From contig JADINB010000109.1 of NCBI GenBank assembly GCA_017694275.1, positions 1-12,043 on the forward strand: a stretch of DNA of 12,043 nucleotides. The letters are read 5' to 3'. The position numbers were made by a program, and so were the translations under genes. This document shows, piece by piece, positions 1 through 7,391 of the stretch. The notes below the pieces were generated by a model. That model had not been told where the DNA came from, ran no database searches, and worked only from the letters and a program-made list of their open reading frames with translations. Source of the DNA: Candidatus Egerieousia excrementavium. Its GTDB lineage: Bacteria > Bacteroidota > Bacteroidia > Bacteroidales > UBA932. How positions within the stretch are numbered: the stretch's first letter is position 1; every line of letters starts with the position of its first letter.

Positions 1-7
1 AATTGTA

Positions 8-15
8 CAAAGATA
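8..15 (-). promoter_or_regulatory. Putative -7 box of a divergent gene to the left of the window
   Basis: Read on the minus strand this is TATCTTTG, an exact match to the Bacteroidota -7 consensus TAnnTTTG and identical to the box in front of radA in this window. The position where a -33 TTG is expected (about bases 35-37) reads only TTT, so the -33 part is imperfect. It implies a minus-strand gene starting beyond the left edge. That gene cannot be seen. Confidence 0.4.
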
Positions 16-50
16 GAAAAACATAATTAAAATTAAAGGGAAATTTTTCA

Positions 51-58
51 TAGTTTTG
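51..58 (+). promoter_or_regulatory. Putative -7 box for the YhcH-family / radical SAM pair
   Basis: TAGTTTTG matches TAnnTTTG exactly and ends 20 bases before the ATG at 79, which would give a leader of about 15 bases. No TTG lies at the expected -33 spacing; the region is only AT-rich (TTAAA near 27-31). The box sits back to back with the minus-strand box at 8-15, so the two promoters probably share the same 40 bases. Confidence 0.4.
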
Positions 59-78
59 CCTCTGAAAAGAATTCGGTT

Positions 79-570
79 ATGATTTTAGATTCAATAAAAA
101 GTTTTGAAAAATACAAGAATCTTGCAGAGGGGTTCGACAAGGTATATAAATTCATCTGTTCCAAGGAGTTCTCGCCAGAAAACGAAGGCAGACATGAAAT
201 AGACGGGAAAAAAGTCTACTGCACCATAGGCCGGCAGAGGCTCAGAGACGTGACCAATGCCCCGCTTGAGACACATGATTCATACATAGATATCCACGCC
301 ATCCTGTCCGGGACTGAAACCATTGGATTCAAAGACAGAAGCCTCTGCAATCTGGAAGGAGTAAAATATGATGAGGTGTCGGACATTGCGTTTCTTGACA
401 AGGACGAGATTCCCGACAACTATCTGAGTCTGGGAGAGGGCAACCTTGCCATTGTCTTCCCTTCAGACGCCCATGCACCGTTAATCGGAGAGGGGGAGAT
501 TGTCAAGGCTGTCTTCAAGGTAAGGATAGAAAACAATCTGGAAGAACAGGCAGGAAAATGGAAAGAGTAG
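79..570 (+). CDS. YhcH/YjgK/YiaL family protein
   Basis: This is a 163-residue cytoplasmic protein with no signal peptide. It matches the YhcH/YjgK/YiaL (DUF386) family, single-domain cupin-like beta-barrels of about 150 residues that bind a metal. Family marks seen are E64-T-H66 followed by YIDIH (69-73), and a C-terminal SDAHAPLI block (129-136) leading into VKAVFKV (142-148). E64, H66, H73 and H132 are the likely metal ligands, by analogy with the family. Relatives sit in sialic acid or sugar-acid operons (E. coli YhcH) or are annotated as beta-galactosidase subunit beta; the exact reaction is not established for most members. There is no sugar catabolism gene here: the next gene, a radical SAM protein, overlaps its end by 13 bases. 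The ATG follows a good -7 box by 20 bases, which supports this start. The family call is firm; the substrate is unknown. Confidence 0.85.
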   Translation: MILDSIKSFEKYKNLAEGFDKVYKFICSKEFSPENEGRHEIDGKKVYCTIGRQRLRDVTNAPLETHDSYIDIHAILSGTETIGFKDRSLCNLEGVKYDEVSDIAFLDKDEIPDNYLSLGEGNLAIVFPSDAHAPLIGEGEIVKAVFKVRIENNLEEQAGKWKE

Positions 571-1502
571 CCTTTCCGCAGGGCAAAAGATACAACTCGC
601 AGGCAGCATACCTTAAGGAAAAATACGGGCACCGGCTGCAAAAGGTAGTGATAGACGCCGGATTCACATGTCCCAACCGCGATGGCAAATGCGGTTACGG
701 AGGCTGCACATTCTGCAACAATGCAGCATTCCATCCCGGGTACAGCACTCCCGACAAACCTATCAGGGAACAGATAGATGAAGGAATAGAGTTCCACAGA
801 GTCCGCTACCGCAACAGTGGCGGCTATCTTGCATATTTCCAATCCTATTCCAACACATACGCCCCGATAGAAAAACTGAAGGAGCTTTACGGGCAGGCCC
901 TCTCTCATCCCGCAATAGAGGGAATTGTGATAGGCACACGGCCAGACTGTGCAGACAGTCAGGTTCTGGATTTTCTGCAGGAACTCTCAAAAGAGAAAAT
1001 CGTAATGATAGAGTACGGCATAGAGAGCTGCTACGACAAGACACTGCTAAGGATAAACCGCGGACACGATTTCCAGACCGCCTGCCTGGCTGTTGAACAG
1101 ACCCACAGGAGAGGATTGCAGCAGTGCGCCCATTTTATTCTGGGGCTGCCCGGAGAGAGCAGGGAAGAGATGCTTCAGATGTGCTCTCTCATAAACAGGC
1201 TTCCTTGCGACTCCCTGAAATTCCACCAGCTCCAGATTATAAAGGGCACACGCATGGAACAGGAGTTCAAAGCCCGCCCCCAAGACTTTGAAACATTTAC
1301 ATTGGAGGAATACATAGACTTTTTCGCAGATTTTCTTGAACGGCTCCGCCCAGAGTTCCGTATAGAGCGTTTTGCAGGAGAGGTGCCTCCCCGTTTTGTA
1401 GAGCAAAAGCCGTGGGGGCTGGTACGCAATACCGAACTGCTGAGAATGCTTGAAATCCGCCTGGAAGAGCGTGACAGCTGGCAGGGAAAATTATTATTGT
1501 AA
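558..1502 (+). CDS. Radical SAM protein, YhcC/YtqA (TIGR01212) family
   Basis: This 314-residue protein is close to the usual family length. The N-terminal signature FTCPNRDG followed by GGCTFCN supplies C38, C50 and C53, the spaced cysteines that hold the 4Fe-4S cluster in this family; C45 is an additional cysteine. Further family blocks are GTRPDC (126-131), YGIES (153-157), HFILGLPGE (192-200) and KFHQL (221-225). The product is expected to be a cytoplasmic SAM-dependent radical enzyme. From memory, the Bacillus relative YtqA has been linked to modification of the wobble uridine in tRNA; I cannot confirm that this protein shares that role. The ATG lies within the last codons of the YhcH-family gene (13-base overlap), so the two are probably translationally coupled. 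Coding ends 44 bases before guaB, and that gap contains the guaB promoter. Confidence 0.88.
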   Translation: MERVAFPQGKRYNSQAAYLKEKYGHRLQKVVIDAGFTCPNRDGKCGYGGCTFCNNAAFHPGYSTPDKPIREQIDEGIEFHRVRYRNSGGYLAYFQSYSNTYAPIEKLKELYGQALSHPAIEGIVIGTRPDCADSQVLDFLQELSKEKIVMIEYGIESCYDKTLLRINRGHDFQTACLAVEQTHRRGLQQCAHFILGLPGESREEMLQMCSLINRLPCDSLKFHQLQIIKGTRMEQEFKARPQDFETFTLEEYIDFFADFLERLRPEFRIERFAGEVPPRFVEQKPWGLVRNTELLRMLEIRLEERDSWQGKLLL

Positions 1503-1526
1503 ATTATGCCGTTTTTCTTAATTTTG
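1497..1526 (+). promoter_or_regulatory. guaB operon promoter (TTG-N19-TAATTTTG)
   Basis: A -33 TTG at 1497-1499, which overlaps the end of the radical SAM gene, is followed after exactly 19 bases by TAATTTTG at 1519-1526, an exact TAnnTTTG box. Transcription would begin near 1531, giving a leader of about 16 bases before the ATG at 1547. No terminator hairpin separates it from the upstream gene, so read-through is possible. The leader is too short for a purine riboswitch. Confidence 0.55.
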
Positions 1527-1546
1527 CTCTTTAAAATATTTACACT

Positions 1547-3022
1547 ATGCAGCAACAGTTATTAGCAAATAGATTTATTCCTGAAGGCCTGACATTCGAC
1601 GACGTATTGTTGATTCCGGCACGTTCGGAGGTCCTTCCAAGGCAAGTGAACATCAGCAGTTATTTTTCAAAAGAGATAAAGTTGCAGACTCCGATAGTCT
1701 CTGCGGCGATGGATACCGTAACGGAGGCTGAACTGGCAATCGCCATTGCCAGAGCCGGAGGCATAGGCGTAATTCACAAGAACATGCCTATAGAAAGGCA
1801 GATGGAGCAGGTCAGAAGAGTCAAAAGGGCTGAAAACGGAATGATTTACGATCCTGTCGTAATCAACCCCGACGCAACTGTGGCAGATGCCCTTAATCTT
1901 ATGAAGCAGAACCATATAGGCGGCATTCCGGTTGTAGATGCAAAAGGATGCCTGCTGGGCATTGTCACCAACAGGGACTTGAGATTCGTAGATAACCTCA
2001 AAACCCCCATCAGCCAGATAATGACCAAAGAGAACCTGATTACCACGGAAAGTGGCACAGATCTGGTCCAGGCCACCAACCTGCTGAAAAAATACAAGAT
2101 AGAGAAACTGCCGGTTGTTGACAAACACGGCAGGCTGGTCGGGCTTATCACATACAAGGACATAACTAAAATAAAGGACAACCCCATTGCAAGCAAAGAC
2201 TCCAAAGGCAGGCTGCTTGCAGCAGCTGCGGTAGGAGTCGGGGCAGACACCTTGCAGAAGGTGGAGAAACTTGTATCGGTAGACACTGATGCCGTTGTCG
2301 TGGATACGGCCCACGGCCATTCAGTTTTTGTACTCAAGGTAATCAAGGAGGTCAAGAAGGCCTTCCCCAATCTGCAAGTAATTGCAGGCAACATTGCCAC
2401 GGGTGAGGCGGCATTGGCATTGGCAGAGTGCGGAGTCGACGGAGTCAAGGTCGGTATAGGGCCGGGCTCAATCTGCACGACCCGTGTTGTTGCCGGAGTA
2501 GGCGTTCCACAGCTGACCGCCATTATCCTGGCAGCCGATGCGCTCAAGGGTACCGGCATTCCTATAATTGCAGACGGAGGCATCAGATATTCCGGAGACA
2601 TAGTCAAGGCACTTGCCGCGGGGGCAAGTACGATAATGGCCGGATCGCTCTTTGCAGGAGTAGAGGAGTCTCCGGGAGAGACAATCATTCTCAACGGCAG
2701 AAAATTCAAGTCATACAGAGGTATGGGATCTCTGGAGGCGATGCAGCATGGTTCAAAGGACAGATACTTCCAGGATATGGAAGATGATGTCAAGAAACTT
2801 GTTCCGGAAGGAATAGTTGCGCAGGTCCCCTACAAGGGTACGCTTGATGAGGTCGTTTACCAGTTGGCCGGTGGACTGAAGGCAGGCATGGGGTATTGCG
2901 GAGCCCCCGACATAGAACACCTCAGAGATGCCAGATTCGTAAGGATAACCTCTGCCGGAGTAATCGAGAACCACCCTCACGACGTTACCATTACAAGGGA
3001 GGCCCCCAACTACAGCCGATAG
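1547..3022 (+). CDS. guaB: IMP dehydrogenase
   Basis: This enzyme catalyses the NAD-dependent oxidation of IMP to XMP, the committed step of GMP synthesis, in the cytoplasm. At 491 residues it is full length. The N-terminal LTFDDVLLIPARSEVLP block (15-31) and the SAAMDTVTE block (52-60) are typical. Two CBS domains follow at about 97-155 and 158-215; they are inserted in the barrel and usually sense adenine or guanine nucleotides. The catalytic loop GPGSICTTR places the nucleophile at C310. IADGGIRYSGD (341-351) and the SYRGMGS block (389-395) form the phosphate site, and KGTLDE (430-435) lies in the flap region. The final residues NYSR replace the more usual GY ending but leave the core intact. 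It has its own promoter and heads an operon with three envelope-assembly genes, a pairing that I recall from other Bacteroidales. The identification is secure. Confidence 0.98.
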   Translation: MQQQLLANRFIPEGLTFDDVLLIPARSEVLPRQVNISSYFSKEIKLQTPIVSAAMDTVTEAELAIAIARAGGIGVIHKNMPIERQMEQVRRVKRAENGMIYDPVVINPDATVADALNLMKQNHIGGIPVVDAKGCLLGIVTNRDLRFVDNLKTPISQIMTKENLITTESGTDLVQATNLLKKYKIEKLPVVDKHGRLVGLITYKDITKIKDNPIASKDSKGRLLAAAAVGVGADTLQKVEKLVSVDTDAVVVDTAHGHSVFVLKVIKEVKKAFPNLQVIAGNIATGEAALALAECGVDGVKVGIGPGSICTTRVVAGVGVPQLTAIILAADALKGTGIPIIADGGIRYSGDIVKALAAGASTIMAGSLFAGVEESPGETIILNGRKFKSYRGMGSLEAMQHGSKDRYFQDMEDDVKKLVPEGIVAQVPYKGTLDEVVYQLAGGLKAGMGYCGAPDIEHLRDARFVRITSAGVIENHPHDVTITREAPNYSR

Positions 3023-3025
3023 GCT

Positions 3026-3892
3026 ATGTGCAGCATATCTGTCATCTTCATCATTGCAGCCGCACTGCTGACCGGATGTTCCGGCAATGAGCCGGATAGC
3101 GGCAGCCAGGTAATTGCTCAGATTGGCAGTTTAAGACTTTGCAGAGAGGATTTGCAGGGATACCTCCCGCACAATCTTACCTACGAAGACAGCATGAATC
3201 TTACAAGACGCTACATAGACTCATGGGCGCTCAACAGGCTGCTTGTGCTTGAAGCCCGGCGCGAGCTCTCGAAACAGGAGACGGACGTAGAGCCACTCGT
3301 AGAAGAGTACAGAAACCAGTTGCTAATATACAGGTTGGAAAACAAATACATAGCCAGGATGTTGGATACAACTGTAACATTGGATGAAAAACAGGAGTAT
3401 TACCGGAACAGAAGCAGTGAGTTCAAGACAGAAAACGGCCTTATAAAAGGCTGTATGGCAATAATGTACAGTAGTTCTCCGCTACTGGCCAGAACCAGGA
3501 GCCTGCTGATGCGCAGCGGCAGGGCAGAGAGCGGGAATCCGGAAGAGTTTCTCTACAACACAGCCTATAAATATCACAATTTTACAGAAAATTGGACAGA
3601 TATTTCAATAGTGGCACGAGATATGGAAACAGATACTGCGACATTGCTGAATGGCATCAGAAATTCCGGGCCTTTCTTTGAAAACAACGATTCGGTTTTT
3701 TGCAGGTTCCTCTACATAACCGATTTTATAGAAAAGGGAGAGTTGTCGCCGTTTGAATACAATGCAGAAAAGATAACGACATACATATTAAGTAACAGAA
3801 AACAGAAACTGCTCGCCGACTTCCACCGCGAACTTGTAAACAAGGCGCTGGACAACGGAGAGTTAAAAATAGCGGATGATTATGAAAATTAA
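3026..3892 (+). CDS. SurA-N-like lipoprotein lacking a recognisable rotamase domain
   Basis: This is a 288-residue predicted lipoprotein. A hydrophobic stretch (residues 4-16) ends in the lipobox LTGC with C18 as the lipidated cysteine. The start is forced: the gene is in the guaB frame and the guaB stop lies three bases upstream. The n-region therefore has no Lys or Arg, which is unusual. After the cysteine come SGNEPDSG, without a run of acidic residues, so a periplasm-facing location is likely. Residues about 29-145 resemble the N-terminal helical chaperone region of SurA/PpiC proteins (IAQIG, then YIDSWALNRLLVLEARREL). The tail (about 225-275: GELSPFEY, YILSNRKQKLL) also looks like the end of such proteins. 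No RHIL or GxH parvulin motif is visible between them, so isomerase activity is doubtful. It overlaps the following SurA-like gene by 17 bases and probably acts with it as a periplasmic outer-membrane protein chaperone. Confidence 0.75.
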   Translation: MCSISVIFIIAAALLTGCSGNEPDSGSQVIAQIGSLRLCREDLQGYLPHNLTYEDSMNLTRRYIDSWALNRLLVLEARRELSKQETDVEPLVEEYRNQLLIYRLENKYIARMLDTTVTLDEKQEYYRNRSSEFKTENGLIKGCMAIMYSSSPLLARTRSLLMRSGRAESGNPEEFLYNTAYKYHNFTENWTDISIVARDMETDTATLLNGIRNSGPFFENNDSVFCRFLYITDFIEKGELSPFEYNAEKITTYILSNRKQKLLADFHRELVNKALDNGELKIADDYEN

Positions 3893-5246
3893 AAGGATTG
3901 CACTGCTTTTATGCCTGACGGCAGGCATAAGCCTCACCCTGAACGCTCAAAGATATAACGACGGACTCATAGACAAGACCATTGCAATCGTAGGCAATGA
4001 ATTCATACTGCTTTCGCAACTGGAATCCGAGGTGCAGATGATGATGGCACAGGGTTATCCGACAGACGGGAATATCCGCTGTTCCATACTGGAAAATCTC
4101 ATGGGGCAGAAACTGTTTCTGGCACAGGCAAAACTTGACAGTCTTACAGCAAGTTCAGACCAGGTGGAAATGGAACTGACCAACAGAATCAACACTGCTA
4201 TAGCTTCGCTCGGAAGTGAGGAGAGACTGGCAGAATATTTCAACAAACCTCTTTACAAACTCAGAAACGAATGGAGGGAATTGCTTACCGAGCAGAATCT
4301 CACTTCACAGATGCAGCAGAACGTAATGAACCAGGCCGGCTCCATGACTCCGTCGGAAATTGAAAAATTCTATAAGAAAACAGACAAAGACAGCCTTCCA
4401 GTCATTTCCACGCAATACAAGATAAGCCAGATTGCCCTCTATCCTTCAAAAGACGAGGCTGCTACTGTTGTAAAAGAGAGGCTCCTCGATTTCAGAAACA
4501 GAATCCTCAACGGAGAACGGTTCAGCACGCTTGCCACTCTCTATTCACAGGATCCTGTCAGCGCAATGCGTGGAGGAGAATTGGGAATGACACCAAAAAG
4601 CATGTTCTGGCCTGCCTTTTCAGATGCGGCGACTGCACTCAGACCCGGCCAGATTTCACAGATTGTGGAGACTCCCGACGGATTCCACATAATCCAGATG
4701 ATAGAGAAAAAGGGAGACATGATAAATGTCCGCCATATTCTGCTCAAGCCGGAATACACCTCAGAAGACAGGGACAAGGCTTTCAAGGTGCTCGACAGCC
4801 TGCGGACCAAGATAGTTTCAGACAGCATTTCGTTCGACCTGGCAGCCAGAATCTATTCGCAGGACCCCAAGTCTTCAATAAACGGCGGAGTGATGTCAGA
4901 CCCCAACACCGGTGCAGATTACTTTGAAATGGACCAGTTGAAGCCTGCAGACTATGCGGTACTGAAAGACATGGAAATAGGAGACATTTCTTCTCCGTTC
5001 GAATCTACAGACAATGAAGGCCGTTCAGGAAACACATTATACAAGATTATAAAACTCGACGACATAAAACCTTCACATACAGCCAACATTGAAGACGATT
5101 TCATGGTAATACAGAATTATGCAAACAATGCACGACAGGTAGAGGCCATCGACAAATTCATAGAAGAACACCAGAAATCGACTCTGATTATAATTGACGA
5201 CCTCTTTAAAAATTGTAACTTCGAGCGTGACGGCTGGATAAAATAG
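3876..5246 (+). CDS. SurA/PpiC-type periplasmic chaperone with two parvulin domains
   Basis: The protein has 456 residues. A Sec signal peptide (KIKR, then a hydrophobic core ending SLTLNA) is probably cut after A24. Residues 30-165 form the SurA N-terminal chaperone region (IAIVGNEFILLSQLE at 36-50). Parvulin domain 1 spans about 178-277 (YSQDP, RGGELG, FSDAATALRPGQIS, GFHIIQM). Domain 2 spans about 284-396 (VRHILLKP, YSQDP, NGGVMSD). Each domain keeps only one of the two conserved histidines: domain 1 has Q185 in place of the RHIL histidine but keeps H271, while domain 2 keeps H287 but has K390 at the second site. The family escorts outer-membrane proteins through the periplasm. Two in-frame ATGs (3876, 3882) are possible; the second gives MKIKR, a more typical signal-peptide start. 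The gene overlaps the preceding lipoprotein gene, and the OstA-like gene starts 9 bases after it, so all are probably one transcript. Confidence 0.92.
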   Translation: MIMKIKRIALLLCLTAGISLTLNAQRYNDGLIDKTIAIVGNEFILLSQLESEVQMMMAQGYPTDGNIRCSILENLMGQKLFLAQAKLDSLTASSDQVEMELTNRINTAIASLGSEERLAEYFNKPLYKLRNEWRELLTEQNLTSQMQQNVMNQAGSMTPSEIEKFYKKTDKDSLPVISTQYKISQIALYPSKDEAATVVKERLLDFRNRILNGERFSTLATLYSQDPVSAMRGGELGMTPKSMFWPAFSDAATALRPGQISQIVETPDGFHIIQMIEKKGDMINVRHILLKPEYTSEDRDKAFKVLDSLRTKIVSDSISFDLAARIYSQDPKSSINGGVMSDPNTGADYFEMDQLKPADYAVLKDMEIGDISSPFESTDNEGRSGNTLYKIIKLDDIKPSHTANIEDDFMVIQNYANNARQVEAIDKFIEEHQKSTLIIIDDLFKNCNFERDGWIK

Positions 5247-5255
5247 TGCAGACAC

Positions 5256-7286
5256 ATGCGGTGCATAAAGCTATTCTTACCCTTATTGCTATTACACTTC
5301 ATTGCAACTGCCTCCCACGCACAGGAGACGGCACAAAGAGACTCGCTGGTCAGGCTGATTGAAGCCCGTTCGGCATCGCTAATGGATACCAACGGAGTGG
5401 CATACCGCAAGATAATCGGGCCTGCCCGTTTCCTTCACAACAACACGTACCTGCTCTGCGACACTGCAATCTGGGAGGTCGAAACCAACATCATACATGC
5501 GGTAGGCCATGTGCAGATTGTCCAGGAAAATACCTTCCTCACGAGTGACAAGATAGACTACCTGGTAAACAATGATCTGGCCCAGTTCAGAGGTCATCTA
5601 GTAGAACTTTACGACAAAGATGGCAACGTGCTGCGCACAAATTACTTAGACTACAACACAAAAGACAGTGTCGCAGTATATTACAACGGAGGGGCCATGC
5701 GCGGCACGGAGGGAAACCTGATAGAAAGCCGCAACGGGAGATATGTTTCGCAGGAAAAGACCTTCTATTTCTACAACGATGTTGAGATGTTCACAGATTC
5801 TGTTTTCATAAAATCAGAAGATTTGCGCTACAATACGGAAACAGACAGGGTCTTTTTCGGAAAAAAAACGGTTGCCTGGCAGCAGGAGAACATTCTTACA
5901 ACAGAATCAGGGTATCTTGACAGACCTTCCAATACATTCCATTTCGACAAGGACGGGCATATTCTTACTGCAGAGCAGGAACTGTGGGCCGACACTCTGG
6001 TCTACAACCGCGACAACGGAATAGCCAGGCTTTACGGGAACATACAGGTACTCGATACGGTACAGTCAGCCCTTGCATTTGCAGACTATGCTGAATATCT
6101 GCCGGAAAAAAACCGCATTACGATGAATGATTTGCCGTCTGTTGCAATATATACGTTTGAGAACGATGTAAGAGACACCATATTCTTCTCTGCCGACACA
6201 ATTGTCTACCACACAGAAAGGTTCTGCGATATAGACAGCGCAGAAGTTGTGCTGGCGAAAGAACGGAAAAAACTGGCAGACATGGATCCTGTAAGGGAGA
6301 TTGAAAATGAGAATGCCGCCTATCTGGAGCGCATGAAACATAAAAGCAACATGGTTGGAGTGAGTGCCGAGGAGGCTGCCGCAGTTGCCGCCATGCAGGC
6401 AAGCGGAGAGGAGCAGATGCCTGCAGGAGCGCTCCGGCATCTGAAAGGCAAGGCTGATCTGCCCGGCCCGCTTCCGGTTCGGAACGATACGCTGAAACAG
6501 ATGCCGCCGTCTGATTCTGTACAGGCCATGTTGCCCGATTCTTCACTCATTTCCGCCAAGGATACATTGCAGGCACCGCCAGACACCTCATCTGTAGCCT
6601 TCATAGATGCATGGCACAATGTAAAACTGTTCAGGGCAGATTTTCAGGGAGTCTGCGACTCACTGGTCTATACAGGAATCGACTCGATTGCACGGCTATA
6701 CAAAGAGCCGGTATTGTGGAACGACACTGTAAACCAGATAACCTCCGACAGTATCCAGATTTCATTCCGCAACAACGCCATATACAAGGCAAACATGATT
6801 TCCAACGCTTTCATTGCCGTACAGGAAGACAGTGCCCACTATAACCAGGTAAGGGGGACAGAGATGATTGCCTTTTTCAGGGACAACGACATATACAGGT
6901 TCGATGCAATAGGCGGAGCCTCGATGATTTTCTTTTTAAGGGAAAAGGACAGCCTTATAACAACCATGAACAGAAAAGAGGGCAGAATCATCTCCTCGAC
7001 AATCAAGGAACGGCAAATCCAGAAGATAAAATATATAGAAGAGCTGAAAAACGATGCCTATCCGACATACAATCTCACTGAAGAAGAAAAGTATCTCAGA
7101 GGATTCGTGTGGTTTCCCGAACGCAGGCCCGTCTCGCGGGAGGAAGTCTGCAACAGAAGCATAAAGGCTTCACGCAGAAAGCAGACAGACGCCATCCGGC
7201 TTCCGCTCTATCCTGTTTCCGAAATCTACTTCAAGGAAGAAAAAGAGGCCATTTCAGATTATAGAAACAGCCTCTTCGGTGAATGA
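5256..7286 (+). CDS. OstA/LptA-like exported protein (LPS transport related)
   Basis: The protein has 676 residues. The signal peptide MRCIKLFLPLLLLHFIATASHA is probably cut after A22. Residues about 55-330 consist of successive beta-strand repeats of the OstA/LptA kind, with motifs such as CDTAIWEVETNIIHAVGHVQ (68-87), LTSDKIDYL (95-103), GRYVSQEKTFYFYNDVEM (161-178), WADTLVYN (244-251) and YGNIQVLD (260-267). A region rich in Ala, Glu, Pro and Asp (about 335-445) looks disordered. Residues 447-600 return to the beta-repeat pattern (LFRADFQGVCDSLVY, SDSIQISF, IAVQEDSAHYNQVRG). There is no C-terminal LptD barrel, so it is a soluble or periplasmic bridge-like protein rather than the translocon itself. 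By family it should help carry lipopolysaccharide to the outer membrane. It is last in the guaB operon, and its stop codon is four bases from the end of the oppositely oriented tRNA-Pro gene. Family assignment is good; exact role is inferred. Confidence 0.85.
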   Translation: MRCIKLFLPLLLLHFIATASHAQETAQRDSLVRLIEARSASLMDTNGVAYRKIIGPARFLHNNTYLLCDTAIWEVETNIIHAVGHVQIVQENTFLTSDKIDYLVNNDLAQFRGHLVELYDKDGNVLRTNYLDYNTKDSVAVYYNGGAMRGTEGNLIESRNGRYVSQEKTFYFYNDVEMFTDSVFIKSEDLRYNTETDRVFFGKKTVAWQQENILTTESGYLDRPSNTFHFDKDGHILTAEQELWADTLVYNRDNGIARLYGNIQVLDTVQSALAFADYAEYLPEKNRITMNDLPSVAIYTFENDVRDTIFFSADTIVYHTERFCDIDSAEVVLAKERKKLADMDPVREIENENAAYLERMKHKSNMVGVSAEEAAAVAAMQASGEEQMPAGALRHLKGKADLPGPLPVRNDTLKQMPPSDSVQAMLPDSSLISAKDTLQAPPDTSSVAFIDAWHNVKLFRADFQGVCDSLVYTGIDSIARLYKEPVLWNDTVNQITSDSIQISFRNNAIYKANMISNAFIAVQEDSAHYNQVRGTEMIAFFRDNDIYRFDAIGGASMIFFLREKDSLITTMNRKEGRIISSTIKERQIQKIKYIEELKNDAYPTYNLTEEEKYLRGFVWFPERRPVSREEVCNRSIKASRRKQTDAIRLPLYPVSEIYFKEEKEAISDYRNSLFGE

Positions 7287-7290
7287 TTTG

Positions 7291-7364
7291 TCGGGATGAG
7301 GCGACTCGAACGCCCGACCTCCACGTCCCGAACGTGGCGCGCTAACCAACTGCGCTACATCCCG
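7291..7364 (-). tRNA. tRNA-Pro, anticodon CGG
   Basis: On the minus strand the sequence folds as a complete cloverleaf. It has a 7-bp acceptor stem (CGGGATG with CATCCCG), TA, a GCGC/GCGC D stem, a 5-bp anticodon stem (CCACG with CGTGG), a five-base variable loop AGGTC, and a T stem (GGGCG with CGCCT, one G-U pair) closing the loop TTCGAGT. The anticodon loop TTCGGGA places CGG at 7328-7330, reading proline codon CCG, with G37 as is usual for tRNA-Pro. The discriminator base is A (7291). The 3' CCA is not encoded. The gene lies 50 bases downstream of radA on the same strand. Confidence 0.96.
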
Positions 7365-7391
7365 TACACTTGCTTTGCAACAAAAGCGGGG

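Noticed and set aside
420..908. 162-codon minus-strand open frame across the first two genes
   Set aside because: It is antisense to two well-recognised genes, with no promoter and no recognisable domain.
1503..1546. Possible guanine-type riboswitch in front of guaB
   Set aside because: The gap is only 44 bases and the predicted leader about 16, too short for a purine aptamer, and no fitting stems are seen.
1667..2320. 217-codon minus-strand open frame, also opposite guaB
   Set aside because: It is Cys- and Tyr-rich with no domain pattern, and it overlaps both guaB and another shadow frame.
1846..2793. 315-codon minus-strand open frame opposite guaB
   Set aside because: It lies entirely within the conserved guaB gene, its translation is Ser/Thr/Pro-rich with no recognisable domain, and there is no promoter box. 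It is a shadow of guaB codon bias.
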